Below are positions 25,083 to 32,889 of a stretch of 64,000 nucleotides of DNA, piece by piece. The notes beneath the pieces are model-generated. The model was not told the origin of the DNA. It made no database searches and saw only the letters and a list, made by a program, of their open reading frames with translations. The translations under genes and the position numbers were made by a program. The first letter of the stretch is position 1, and every line of letters starts with the position of its first letter. The stretch lies in contig CAZKCG010000018.1 in assembly GCA_964551445.1 (NCBI GenBank), positions 1 through 64,000 of the forward strand, in the 5' to 3' direction. The DNA comes from DAOPXV01 sp964551445 (lineage in GTDB: Bacteria > Muiribacteriota > UBA9980).

Positions 25083-25274
25083 ATGCAAAAAGCCTTTCTT
25101 TTACCAATTATGGATGGAGAATATTGGGCGGACGAAACCGATATTGTCAGACCAGATGAGGCCATTAACGAATTACTCGACAAAGGTTGGATAATCGATA
25201 AAGTATTAAAGGTATATGAAGGTCAGGGACTTCTCGTTGTCGCCCATAGCGATGATGATATTAAAAAACGTTAA
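25083..25274 (+). CDS. Cassette microprotein 1
   Basis: 63 residues. The pattern 'DEAINELLDKGWIIDKVLKV' followed by 'GLLVVAHSDDD' is a helix and beta-hairpin arrangement also seen in the next gene, so the two are probably distant duplicates. It has a TATAAGGAGACAATAAC leader identical to that of the next gene. Similar short 'L..GW.i..v' proteins (DUF4177-like) occur in many genomes, but I do not claim membership. No signal peptide. Lies in an AT-rich, terminator-bounded block likely to be lysogenic cargo. Confidence 0.6.
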   Translation: MQKAFLLPIMDGEYWADETDIVRPDEAINELLDKGWIIDKVLKVYEGQGLLVVAHSDDDIKKR

Positions 25275-25288
25275 GCTCAATCAAACAA

Positions 25289-25318
25289 CTTTTCTCTAAC
25301 AACAATGCGAGAGAAAAG
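25289..25318 (+). other. Stem-loop between the two cassette microproteins
   Basis: CTTTTCTC pairs with GAGAAAAG around a loop of about 12 nt. No uridine run follows, so it may be a processing or attenuation element setting the relative level of the second gene. Confidence 0.4.
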
Positions 25319-25358
25319 CGATATCAATATACAAAACTATCTATAAGGAGACAATAAC

Positions 25359-25532
25359 ATGCAGAAAATAGATGATTTACCAAATATTCAGCCGAATGAT
25401 CTTTCGAGTTATCTTACAACATTAAAAAACGAAGGGAAAAAAATTATATCAGTTGTTCCTACAAGTGGCTTTATTGTTAATAATTCAATCGATTTCAATC
25501 ATTATGTCATCGTTTATGACGACGAGAAATAA
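25359..25532 (+). CDS. Cassette microprotein 2
   Basis: 57 residues, beginning MQKIDDLPNIQPNDLSSYLT. It has the same ribosome-site leader as microprotein 1 and the same outline: helix ending in 'LKNEGKKIISVVPTSGFIV', then a beta strand 'HYVIVYDDEK'. The shared leader and fold suggest a gene duplication followed by rapid divergence. No known family is recognised. The complete ORF has a good Shine-Dalgarno site (AAGGAG, 8 nt spacing). Confidence 0.6.
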   Translation: MQKIDDLPNIQPNDLSSYLTTLKNEGKKIISVVPTSGFIVNNSIDFNHYVIVYDDEK

Positions 25533-25570
25533 TACGAGTACCGATACAATAATCGTAATACAAAAAAAAC

Positions 25571-25600
25571 TTGACTTATAACATTATATAGTGATATACT
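25571..25600 (+). promoter_or_regulatory. Sigma70 promoter of the membrane-protein pair
   Basis: TTGACT (25,571-25,576), 18-bp spacer, TATACT (25,595-25,600), 58 bp before the gene at 25,658. Confidence 0.65.
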
Positions 25601-25657
25601 TAAACTTAAATAGAAAGCTTACGATTTGAAAAACATTATAATTTAAGGTGTTTAAGC

Positions 25658-26095
25658 ATGACTTTACTCGACGACCAACAAAAAGAAATAACAGATTTGA
25701 AAATCGAAAACGCTGTTTTAAAAGAACGCCTCGATTCAATTCAAAAAAATAATTGGATAAACACATTGGGGTCTGTAACGGAAATTTTTTTTAAATACAT
25801 TACTTTCATAACAGGGTTAATCTGTATACCTGTTTCACTTTATTTATTGGCGGGCAAAGATACGAATGCTAATATTGTTATAAGTTTTCTAGCAAAAATC
25901 ACCATTCGGGAAACACTTGCATGGACTGGAACCGGAGTATGTTATTTATTGTTTTTGAAAGAAAGAAAGCAGCGTAAGGATGTCATCGAGTCCAAAGACA
26001 AACGCATCAAAGATTTCGAAAGTTATTTTGATAAAAACAGATCATCGAGCGGGATTACTCCAAGGGGCGAAACCAATCCCGCTGATCTGAAATAA
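25658..26095 (+). CDS. Coiled-coil membrane protein
   Basis: 145 residues. Residues 1-32 are a heptad-like coiled coil (DDQQKEITDLKIENAVLKER), then two hydrophobic segments at about 43-63 (KYITFITGLICIPVSLYLLA) and 74-98. The C-terminus is a charged helix (RKDVIESKDKRIKDFESYFD) with a polar tail. Two membrane spans with charged tails fit a superinfection-exclusion or holin-like protein, but neither is established. It is followed 12 nt later by another membrane protein and shares a promoter with it. AT-rich relative to surrounding phage genes. Confidence 0.65.
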   Translation: MTLLDDQQKEITDLKIENAVLKERLDSIQKNNWINTLGSVTEIFFKYITFITGLICIPVSLYLLAGKDTNANIVISFLAKITIRETLAWTGTGVCYLLFLKERKQRKDVIESKDKRIKDFESYFDKNRSSSGITPRGETNPADLK

Positions 26096-26107
26096 GGAGG
26101 CCATATA

Positions 26108-26710
26108 ATGAACACTGAATATTCAATAATTATTTCTATTTTAAACATAATGGTTATATTTTATATAATTTATTTTGGCTATTCCAAATTTTTTATTGAT
26201 AAATATCGTCACAATATTATTACTTTAAGAGACCATATGTTTGATGAAATGATAAAACAGGGTATAAATTTTGACAATGAAGCCTATGTTTTATTGAGAA
26301 CGACAATGAACGGTTTTATCAGATTTGGACATCGATTGAGTATGTGGCGATTAATTTATGCATTTATGATTTTAAAAAAGAAATCAACTGACAAAGCATC
26401 GTTTTCGGCCAAATGGAAAAACGCCATTGAAAAAATGCCAACGGAACAACAAGATTTTTTTAATAGGCACAAATTCACAATGGAAATCTATACATTTCAA
26501 TATTTGTTATTGGCATCACCAGAATTATGGCCGTTTATGCTTTTGGCATCAATGTGGTTATTAATTAAGGCTGTTCAAAAATCAGCATTATTGGTTTTAA
26601 AAGATAAATACATGGGACTAGAGAAAGTTTCAAATATGATAAGCGTTTCTTATTATGAAAATTTTGCTTATAGCACTGAAAATAAATCCGAAATCCACTT
26701 AACGATCTGA
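26108..26710 (+). CDS. Membrane protein of unknown function
   Basis: 200 residues. The N-terminus has a strong transmembrane segment (IIISILNIMVIFYIIYFGYS, about residues 6-25) and a second hydrophobic region lies at about 135-160 (YLLLASPELWPFMLLASMWL). The rest is cytoplasmic-type charged helix. No recognised family. With the coiled-coil partner it forms a two-gene unit ending at a strong terminator. Pairs of small membrane proteins with their own promoter inside a prophage are often defence or exclusion systems; this is inference from context. The gene is markedly AT-rich. Confidence 0.65.
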   Translation: MNTEYSIIISILNIMVIFYIIYFGYSKFFIDKYRHNIITLRDHMFDEMIKQGINFDNEAYVLLRTTMNGFIRFGHRLSMWRLIYAFMILKKKSTDKASFSAKWKNAIEKMPTEQQDFFNRHKFTMEIYTFQYLLLASPELWPFMLLASMWLLIKAVQKSALLVLKDKYMGLEKVSNMISVSYYENFAYSTENKSEIHLTI

Positions 26711-26715
26711 AAAAC

Positions 26716-26770
26716 GAAGAAACAAAAAAGCGACCCTCAAATCAAAGAGGGTCGCTTTTTTTGTTTCTTC
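26716..26770. terminator. Very strong bidirectional terminator
   Basis: A stem of over 20 bp, with core AGCGACCCTC / GAGGGTCGCT and A/T-rich extensions on both sides, works in both directions. It ends the rightward cassette and also protects it from the convergent replication operon. Confidence 0.9.
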
Positions 26771-27118
26771 ACAAATATTCGAATATTCTAAATCCTATAT
26801 GTTATTACAAAAAACTACTCGAATCATGACGCGCTGACATCTTTCGGTTTCATCCCTGCCCCATAAACGCTTGAAACTAAAGCTGTTTCACGATATCCAT
26901 AAGATGACAACCGACAGCAAAACGCGGCAAATCGTTTTATATAATATGCATACATACATCACTATCACTTTTAACGAGTATATATATATTAATTTTTATA
27001 TATAAATAAAAAGAAGTGTCACCAGTGTCAACCGCCGTTGATAACCCTTATGGCAGTAGTAAAAAGCCGTATGACAAGCATATAAAAAACCTCTGTCATT
27101 CATGACGGCATACTGTCA
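26771..27118. other. AT-rich intergenic region between convergent operons
   Basis: No gene is seen in about 350 bp. It holds a perfect 14-bp palindrome AATATTCGAATATT (26,774-26,787) and a long alternating A/T run (about 26,975-27,010). Being next to the primase-helicase gene and AT-rich, it could contain the phage replication origin, but I saw no clear iterons. Confidence 0.4.
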
Positions 27119-29533
27119 TCAATTTACAAGCGCAGAAGAAAATTCGTCAAAGGAGATATCACACACACTCGCCCCGTCTTTTTTGCATTCAGTTTGTAAT
27201 TTCAAAATTTCCGTCATAACACTTCGAGTATTCATATCATACGGAACAGGTCGCATCCATATATGAGCATAGCCGCGACTTTTCTTTGTACGCTTGATTA
27301 TTTTTGAAACATCGCCACATATGACTCGTCGCAAGCCCGTGAAAAAGTGGGCGCTACTTAGCGGCTTGTAACCGTTCATGGCACAAAACTTCTTATACTC
27401 ATCGTGAATAAGTGCGTTCTGCACAAATTTTTCATCAGCGTCCCAAAATAGATACTCGCGAGCGAACTCATGTACAGGATTATTTTCGTTGATCTCGTCC
27501 GCTGTGTTTTCTTGCAGGCACGTCGGAATATAAAAATCGCCACGCGCTTTAAGGCGAGCTAATCCAGTCAACGCCCACAAAAATATACCGTCGGCTTCAA
27601 GGAATAGTTTTTCATCGAGTCTTGTATCTTTTTTCTTGCGAAGCGTAGGGTCTTTGTGAAAATCGCATACAAAAGGAATATATATCCAGCGTCTTTCGAA
27701 GCCAGAACTTCGATCAGTGGTGGCGATAGAATTATTCGTAGCAAAAATATACTTCGCAAAGGGCGTGAACTCAAAGGGGTCTTTCCCTTTCTTCTCAGCC
27801 TGAATTCGCTCGCCGCTTATGAGTTGTTTCAGTAGCTCGTCTAACGCTACGTCGCGGCTACCGACTTCGGATGATATATTTAGAAGTTTGTTGCGTACCC
27901 CGGCTATCGTGAACTTGTCTTTCATTTGGGACATTTTGATATGACTGCAATTTTTGGTGCCTAAAATGTGTTCGATTACGCGCAATAACACGCTTTTCCC
28001 ATTAGCGCCTTCACCCTTGAAAACGAGCGCGGATTCTATATTTGTATCTTGACTGAATGAATACCCGATAAATTCTTGTATCAGTGGTATTGCCTCAGAA
28101 TGACGGGGGAAAATTTCAGATAGGAATTGTAAGAATCGCGGGCAGTCGGCTTTCGTGTCATATTTGACGTTCAACATGTTGAAAAATTTTTCGTCGGTTC
28201 CGCGTTCTCGCACCTTCGCCGTGTCGAGATCGTAAACCTTTCCATCTTTCAATAAAAGATGCTTCGATACATTCGCGGTCGGTGTGTTCGTGTGGCAAGC
28301 TAACGCTTTCACCATTGTCGCGAGCCTCCCGACCGAAAAATGCATGTCGAGAAATTTAAACATTTCGGATTCAATGTCCTCTTTTTTGAGGGTGTTGTAA
28401 ACATATCCATTCAAGAAAAAGAACTCGCCATCGTAGAAAATAATCCCGCGTTCCTCTGCATAATCCTTCACATGGCGTACTATCTGCGCGTTGGATAGTT
28501 GATCGGGGGCGGGGGCGGGCTTCCAATCGGGTTCATAGTGCTGCCGAAATTGCTTCCAGTGTTTATCGTTACATGACTCATGTTGACACTTGAACCCCGG
28601 CTTTCCCTTGCCATCCACGAACACCGCCACTTCTGACCCTGTATGAGCCGCGTTGAAGGGACATGTTTCGAGCACCACTCTTAGCCCGCCGTTGTATGGG
28701 CGGGGCGTTCTGTGCGGTATCGTATGGGCGTCTAAGAACGCGACGAGATCGAAAGGGGCTTCAACTGGCGTTGCGGCATCCTTCGCGGGACATAGGCTCC
28801 GTATCTGCTCCACAGTGGCGGGCGTATGAGTTTCCGGTGTGTACATTAGGAACGATTGTCTATGAGGTCTATCCGCCGTATGAGTTCCCTTCACGCTGAA
28901 AGTCCCGTAGAGCTTAGTTATGCGCGAGGCGTTCGAAACTGATATATCGACCTTCGCCTTCGGGGTACTATACTTAGCGTTGAGGGCGAGTAAGAAGTTC
29001 TTGACGAGGGTGAGTGATGCTTGATCGTTTGGCAGGTCCACAGGCAGAAGTAAGTGATACCCGTTCCCGGAGTCGGCAACGTACATATCAGGGAACCCAA
29101 AGGCTATAAGGTCTGTATATATAGTTTTTATAATATTCAACGCCTCGGCCTTTTCTTCATCGGTAGAAGCTGTTTTCGTGATTCTAACGGGGTCGCAATC
29201 TATGAGAATATAGCGTCTCCGAACGGTCATAGCATCGCTGACCGTAGTTGAGGCGGGTACCGGGCATATCTGGTCGGAAGTACAAGCGTGAGGCATCGAC
29301 ATCGTTTCCGGGAGTAGGGGGTTCATAGTGAAATATATGTTGCTCTTATACCCGTTTTGGCCGTTGAATTTCGTCATGGCGTTTCTCGTGGCTACCAACG
29401 CTTCTTCGTGGGAGCTGACGACGATAGCGTGTGCGCCGCGCTGCGTTGGAATCCGTATTTCAATAGGGAACTCAATTCTCAGCCTTTGCAGGGCTTGTGG
29501 TATGGGTAGTGGTGGCATAGAAAAATCGTACAT
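27119..29533 (-). CDS. P4-type primase-polymerase/SF3 helicase
   Basis: 804 residues. The N-terminal part is an AEP-type primase-polymerase: 'YILIDCDP' (residue about 110) supplies the metal-binding D-x-D and 'DSGNGYHLLLPVD' (about 157) the nucleotide motif. A small zinc knuckle (CPFNAAH ... CQHESC, about 290-312) follows. The C-terminal half is a D5/P4-family SF3 helicase with Walker A GEGANGKS near residue 507, 'LLNISSEVGSRDVALDELLK' and 'PFAKYIFATNNSI'. This single protein can prime and unwind phage DNA. It is the last gene of the replication operon, with AAAAGGAG before its ATG. Complete and typical length. Confidence 0.9.
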   Translation of the reverse strand: MYDFSMPPLPIPQALQRLRIEFPIEIRIPTQRGAHAIVVSSHEEALVATRNAMTKFNGQNGYKSNIYFTMNPLLPETMSMPHACTSDQICPVPASTTVSDAMTVRRRYILIDCDPVRITKTASTDEEKAEALNIIKTIYTDLIAFGFPDMYVADSGNGYHLLLPVDLPNDQASLTLVKNFLLALNAKYSTPKAKVDISVSNASRITKLYGTFSVKGTHTADRPHRQSFLMYTPETHTPATVEQIRSLCPAKDAATPVEAPFDLVAFLDAHTIPHRTPRPYNGGLRVVLETCPFNAAHTGSEVAVFVDGKGKPGFKCQHESCNDKHWKQFRQHYEPDWKPAPAPDQLSNAQIVRHVKDYAEERGIIFYDGEFFFLNGYVYNTLKKEDIESEMFKFLDMHFSVGRLATMVKALACHTNTPTANVSKHLLLKDGKVYDLDTAKVRERGTDEKFFNMLNVKYDTKADCPRFLQFLSEIFPRHSEAIPLIQEFIGYSFSQDTNIESALVFKGEGANGKSVLLRVIEHILGTKNCSHIKMSQMKDKFTIAGVRNKLLNISSEVGSRDVALDELLKQLISGERIQAEKKGKDPFEFTPFAKYIFATNNSIATTDRSSGFERRWIYIPFVCDFHKDPTLRKKKDTRLDEKLFLEADGIFLWALTGLARLKARGDFYIPTCLQENTADEINENNPVHEFAREYLFWDADEKFVQNALIHDEYKKFCAMNGYKPLSSAHFFTGLRRVICGDVSKIIKRTKKSRGYAHIWMRPVPYDMNTRSVMTEILKLQTECKKDGASVCDISFDEFSSALVN

Positions 29534-29549
29534 GATATTGATGCTCCTT

Positions 29550-30209
29550 TTATTCGTTTCGAGATCGGGACCAATTGAGTTCTTGCTTGATTATTCGCAG
29601 CTCCGCAACTCGCTCGTGATATGCGATGAATTCAGCTTTCATGGTCGGATTCGTGAGCTGCGTTCGAGTCTGATTGTCCGCCGGGACTGTAATAAGCGTC
29701 GGGTCATCGATATTGTATTGCGGATGTTCCTTGAAGAAATTTTCAACGATGACATGAAATTGCGGCTGAAAATGGTCAACGTGCGCTTCATCCATGGCAA
29801 GGGCAACGCCACTGATAGCGCAGATACAAGTGCCGGTCTCGAATTTTCCGCGCTTGAATGCTTTGATGTGGTTGTTAACAGCGTCCCGGCAAGCGTCGAA
29901 CATTGATTCTCGTACGGTCGGTACTTTCCTATCAAGGCACGAGGCGTATGAAAAGTCGGTCGAGGAGCCATCAACTCGCACCGCCAGAAAATGTATTGTA
30001 CCGTAACACGCTGTCGCAGTAGTTATGTGCAATAGCCCGCACCCGATTTTTTTGGACGCTTCTGGATGCCTTTGCAACAGATCACGAATCAAAGTGAACT
30101 CGTCTGGCGGTAGCGGTTGCCCTAGTAGTGCGCTTCGTAGTATCTTCTGGATATGTTTTTTCGCTGTTGCCTTCGTCTTGAAAACAATATTTCCAATACT
30201 GAAAGTCAT
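29550..30209 (-). CDS. DCL-family (DUF3223) protein with HNH-like motif
   Basis: 219 residues. The pattern 'KTKATAKKHIQKILRSALLG', 'LIRDLLQRHPEASKKIGCGL' and 'FLAVRVDGSSTDFSYASCLD' is the DCL/DUF3223 domain. The C-terminal part 'TCICAISGVALAMDEAHVDH' is an HNH-like segment that regularly accompanies this domain in phages. It lies just upstream of the primase-helicase with a GGGGGA ribosome site. Such proteins are thought to act on nucleic acid; the exact job in phages is unknown. Domain recognition is from memory of the family pattern and fairly secure. Confidence 0.7.
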   Translation of the reverse strand: MTFSIGNIVFKTKATAKKHIQKILRSALLGQPLPPDEFTLIRDLLQRHPEASKKIGCGLLHITTATACYGTIHFLAVRVDGSSTDFSYASCLDRKVPTVRESMFDACRDAVNNHIKAFKRGKFETGTCICAISGVALAMDEAHVDHFQPQFHVIVENFFKEHPQYNIDDPTLITVPADNQTRTQLTNPTMKAEFIAYHERVAELRIIKQELNWSRSRNE

Positions 30210-30268
30210 CGTCGTTCCCCCTCTTTGTCATAGCCTATCATTTCAGCGCATTTCCTGTTGTTTTATTT

Positions 30269-30490
30269 TCATAGCTTTCCACGCTTAACTATTTTTTCAT
30301 TCCGTTCAGCTATTATTTTCTCGATATGCGCGTTCCACGCATCGCAATCGAACATAAGGTACCGCCCGATCTTCACGAAATACTCTGGGTGCATACCTAA
30401 GTATTTCATTTGGTATATCGACTCTCGCGTGTAAGGTACATTGTTTGCTTTCAGGGCTTTTTCATCAGAAACATTGACTAGATTTCTCAT
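30269..30490 (-). CDS. AlpA/excisionase-type DNA-binding protein
   Basis: 73 residues. 'NNVPYTRESIYQMKYLGMHP' then 'YFVKIGRYLMFDCDAWNAHI' matches the short winged-helix pattern of AlpA-like regulators, where a Tyr/Arg-rich recognition helix is followed by 'kiGRylmfd'. The ATG follows directly after the stop of the upstream gene (TAG-ATG). AlpA-like proteins switch integrase or replication genes of prophages and satellites. It might be the directionality factor, but no integrase is visible in the window to pair with it. Confidence 0.65.
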   Translation of the reverse strand: MRNLVNVSDEKALKANNVPYTRESIYQMKYLGMHPEYFVKIGRYLMFDCDAWNAHIEKIIAERNEKIVKRGKL

Positions 30491-30700
30491 CTACAACACA
30501 TCCTTTTCCAAAATTTTTTCTAAAAGTTGCCGATAGCATTTCTCTATTTTTCTATGATAGTAGGCGTTGGCGTTGCAGTTTGGGCCGCAGTATAGTTTAT
30601 TCGCTCTGCCATCAAAAAAATCGCCACAGTAGACGCAGCGTCTTTTCTTTGTGGGCTTGTCGCGGCTCCCGCACGGTCGCCCGCTTCCGAATCCTCCCAT
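30491..30700 (-). CDS. Zinc-finger microprotein
   Basis: 69 residues. 'RRCVYCGDFFDGRANKLYCG' followed by 'PNCNANAYYHRK' gives C-x2-C...C-x3-C, a treble-clef or DUF2116-like zinc finger, preceded by a Gly/Ser-rich basic N-terminus and followed by a helical tail. The ATG overlaps the stop of the upstream gene (TAATG), indicating coupling. Probably nucleic-acid binding; partner unknown. Confidence 0.7.
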   Translation of the reverse strand: MGGFGSGRPCGSRDKPTKKRRCVYCGDFFDGRANKLYCGPNCNANAYYHRKIEKCYRQLLEKILEKDVL

Positions 30701-30867
30701 TATTTCTTCACATCCATGCAGCTTTCCGGGATTTCAACCTTCGGAACCGCAGTCTTAGCCGCGTATATTTTGTCGAATTCGCGCTTAAAATAGCTCAATT
30801 CCTCAGAAGAAAAATCGTTGATAAGCGGAAGTAATGAAACATCGATGTATCCAAGCATAGTTGTCAT
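30700..30867 (-). CDS. Hypothetical microprotein of the replication operon
   Basis: 55 residues, MTTMLGYIDVSLLPLINDFS then a charged helix 'EELSYFKREFDKIYAAKTAV' and a short Pro/Cys-containing tail. It fits exactly between its neighbours: the start lies 6 nt after the upstream stop and the stop overlaps the next start by one base. No family recognised. The tight fit argues that it is real. Confidence 0.6.
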   Translation of the reverse strand: MTTMLGYIDVSLLPLINDFSSEELSYFKREFDKIYAAKTAVPKVEIPESCMDVKK

Positions 30868-30873
30868 AGGCCA

Positions 30874-31086
30874 TCACTCCCTTTCTTTGATCTTGTCGAA
30901 CGTGTCCATGAGTTTGTTTTTTCTGTCTTCGTCCGCATTTTCAAGCTCAGTTATCCTTTTTGATTTCGCGTCGAGTTCGAGTTTACAAGCTCCGACGACC
31001 TTTAACAGCGCGTCGAAGGTGCTGTATATCTGTACAATCGTTTCATGCAATTCTTTCGGGTAGTCGCGCTCTGTTTGTTTTTCCAT
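30874..31086 (-). CDS. Small coiled-coil protein
   Basis: 70 residues, all helical and highly charged. Heptads of Leu and Lys/Glu (KLELDAKSKRITELENADED) suggest a coiled coil. GGAGGG precedes the ATG. No family recognised. Position in the replication operon suggests an accessory protein. Confidence 0.55.
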   Translation of the reverse strand: MEKQTERDYPKELHETIVQIYSTFDALLKVVGACKLELDAKSKRITELENADEDRKNKLMDTFDKIKERE

Positions 31087-31148
31087 GTTCCCTCCGTTTC
31101 TTTGTGTGCGGCATACGCGCCGATATGGCTGTATGCCGCGTGACTTAC

Positions 31149-31307
31149 TTAGATTATTTCGAAGTCCTCGACGTTTTCGAATGTCCGAAGAAATTGATCT
31201 GTATAAAATATTTCGATTTCGCTGCCGTGTGTTTCGATTTTTTTAATTGTTTCATCCATTTGAATTATTGAGTTTCCGCCGCCATGTGAGATCATTAAGA
31301 ATTTCAT
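31149..31307 (-). CDS. Hypothetical microprotein
   Basis: 52 residues, MKFLMISHGGGNSIIQMDET followed by 'IKKIETHGSEIEIFYTDQFL'. It looks like a compact alpha/beta fold and has a GGAGCAG ribosome site. No homologue recognised. It is separated by about 60 bp from its neighbours. Confidence 0.5.
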   Translation of the reverse strand: MKFLMISHGGGNSIIQMDETIKKIETHGSEIEIFYTDQFLRTFENVEDFEII

Positions 31308-31336
31308 AATTACTGCTCCTTCAACTGTTTTAGATG

Positions 31337-31537
31337 TTATATGTCTTCATTTTTTAAAATTTTTTTGAGCAAGGCCCGGTATGCTTTTTGGTATTCCCGC
31401 CGGTAGTTTGGATTCTTCTCATGAAATTTTTCGATTCTACGTTCGTTAGCCAAAACTCGGCAGACGGGGCAGTATTTGGCCGAGTTAGACCGCCGTTCAC
31501 AGGTCGTCGAGCATATAGTGCATTTCATTTCTCGCAT
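31337..31537 (-). CDS. Zinc-ribbon microprotein
   Basis: 66 residues from the ATG at 31537, which has GAGGAG immediately upstream; longer upstream in-frame sequence reads through a hairpin and is not coding. 'MKCTICSTTCERRSNSAKYC' plus 'PVCRV' give two C-x2-C pairs. The C-terminal half is a basic helix (RREYQKAYRALLKKILKNED). The overall plan matches the zinc protein at 30,491: a finger followed by a basic 'LLxKILxxD' helix, so the two are probably paralogues. Confidence 0.65.
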   Translation of the reverse strand: MREMKCTICSTTCERRSNSAKYCPVCRVLANERRIEKFHEKNPNYRREYQKAYRALLKKILKNEDI

Positions 31538-31547
31538 ATAGACTCCT

Positions 31548-31577
31548 CGTGCGAGGGGCTTTGCACCCCTCGGCACT
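31548..31577 (-). other. Hairpin between early genes
   Basis: CGAGGGG and CCCCTCG pair with flanking GTGC/GCAC (minus strand), just upstream of the zinc protein's ribosome site and just after the stop of the gene at 31,596. No uridine tail; likely RNA processing or partial termination. Confidence 0.4.
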
Positions 31578-31595
31578 GTGATTTTTAAGATTTTT

Positions 31596-32438
31596 CTACA
31601 TTGGGAACTCGGCATTCCGGGAGGGCTGAGGGGCGAAGTTCGCAGCCATGTTCTTGAGCTTCGCATACTCTGCCGCACTCTCGCAACGCCCAATTATTTC
31701 ATACTGGAGCGTCGAAAAAGCAATGCTGGCGTCATTTTTCATTGTTTCTTTCTTGAGGTAGAATTTCACATGGCATCCTCCGATAGGCCAACCGCGTTTC
31801 GTCGCAGCTACGGCCAGCGGCCCCCAATATTTCAGAGATGTGGCACTTGCCGAGAGCAAGTATGGCAGGTCGCCGCCCCCGTCGATCACGATGAGTAGGT
31901 TCAGCGAAGTTCTGCATTCTTCGGCTTTTTGAGGCGGATTCGTGCGAGCCGTCGCCGAGAACCGATTTCGAGGACAGAGGGCGCAGGACTGCCCATTTTC
32001 ACTGATTTTTCCGTCAGGCGAAGTACATACGGGATACGGGTCGCCCGTATTCCACGCGGCTCGAGCCTCTGCGTGAGAAATGATGTATCCCGAAAACGAA
32101 GGAAGAACCTTGTTTTCGCCGAAATCGAAAAAACCAATTCCGCCGGGTGCTATCTTCACGCGGGGCAGGGCGAGCCGTTCCACGCCCGCGAAATTTTCGG
32201 ATACATCTTTCCGAAAAGCATCCTCAAAGGCAGCTACATCCATCGTTGTCGCCGGGGCCACGGTTGCCAGTGCCGTTGTAGTCCCGACAGCAGAGCCACT
32301 CGGCATATTCGTGACTGCGCCCGCTCCGGTGTTCCTGAAAGCGGCGTCGAAACTCATGTTCGTAGTAGTACCGTCGCTCTTTGCGAGATCAAAGTCCATC
32401 TTTTTAACGTCATTCGGGATATTAGTATTAGTATTCAT
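31596..32438 (-). CDS. Phage zinc-binding protein, possible ssDNA-binding/recombination accessory
   Basis: 280 residues. After a low-complexity Thr/Ala/Gly N-terminus (1-70), the core reads 'LPRVKIAPGGIGFFDFGENK', 'YPVCTSPDGKISENGQSCAL', 'CPRNRFSATARTNPPQKAEE' and 'GGDLPYLLSASATSLKYWGP'. This order, including a Cys cluster of the type C...C-x2-C...C, is one I have seen in phage and ICE proteins encoded near replication genes, often described as hypothetical. Its place in the replication operon suggests a DNA-binding accessory. The gene begins after a terminator, so its transcription may need anti-termination or a local promoter. Confidence 0.6.
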   Translation of the reverse strand: MNTNTNIPNDVKKMDFDLAKSDGTTTNMSFDAAFRNTGAGAVTNMPSGSAVGTTTALATVAPATTMDVAAFEDAFRKDVSENFAGVERLALPRVKIAPGGIGFFDFGENKVLPSFSGYIISHAEARAAWNTGDPYPVCTSPDGKISENGQSCALCPRNRFSATARTNPPQKAEECRTSLNLLIVIDGGGDLPYLLSASATSLKYWGPLAVAATKRGWPIGGCHVKFYLKKETMKNDASIAFSTLQYEIIGRCESAAEYAKLKNMAANFAPQPSRNAEFPM

Positions 32439-32521
32439 TGATCGTTGCTCCTCGTTGATTTTAATTTTTAAAAAACTCTTAAACCCGCTACTATCCTCCT
32501 TTTCCCCGCCCTCGCGGGCAT

Positions 32522-32565
32522 AAAAAAAACGCCGCCCAATCTCTTCTTTGAGATCGAGCGGCGTT
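32522..32565 (-). terminator. Rho-independent terminator inside the replication region
   Basis: AACGCCGC and GCGGCGTT pair, with inner GATCTC/GAGATT pairing, and the minus strand continues into an eight-T run. It separates the first four leftward genes from the main replication operon and could be a point of anti-termination control. Confidence 0.85.
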
Positions 32566-32615
32566 CGTTGTTCTTACGAAGGCGGCTATTTAGTATATTC
32601 TATTTTTACAATATT

Positions 32616-32774
32616 TTATTTTTCCGATAATAATTCAATGGTAAGTTTTATTTTTTGCCCGATACGGCCACCGGGCAGATGTATCTGAATATTTTTTCCA
32701 TCCTCTGTTTTTACTCTCGCGTGGTCGCCCCGTATTTCTTCTACGGTTCCATTCGATACAGTTTTTAGATTCAT
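32616..32774 (-). CDS. Small beta-barrel-like protein
   Basis: 52 residues from the ATG at 32774, preceded by AAGGGGGA; the in-frame extension upstream is not needed. 'NGTVEEIRGDHARVKTEDGK' followed by 'NIQIHLPGGRIGQKIKLTIE' reads as five short beta strands, similar to SH3/KOW or OB-type folds. Possibly an RNA- or protein-binding regulator. Lies just upstream of the terminator. Confidence 0.55.
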   Translation of the reverse strand: MNLKTVSNGTVEEIRGDHARVKTEDGKNIQIHLPGGRIGQKIKLTIELLSEK

Positions 32775-32889
32775 AGAGAATCCCCCTTGAAAGGAAGGAA
32801 GGGGGCTACCACTCACAGTCCCCCGGCCAATAATTAATTTCATTTCGCCGCGCCGTATTTTTATAGTCGCGGCCCCCTATTCTTCGAGA

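Noticed and set aside
26970..27012. AT-rich run as a defined replication origin
   Set aside because: It is next to the primase-helicase gene, but I could find no set of iterons or initiator boxes to support the claim.
29328..29906. Plus-strand open frame of 192 codons
   Set aside because: It spans the end of the DCL gene and start of the primase gene in antisense; both sense genes are well supported.
31929..32523. Plus-strand open frames of 147-170 codons
   Set aside because: They lie opposite the zinc-binding early gene, have no Shine-Dalgarno site and show Arg/Ser-rich compositions typical of antisense frames.
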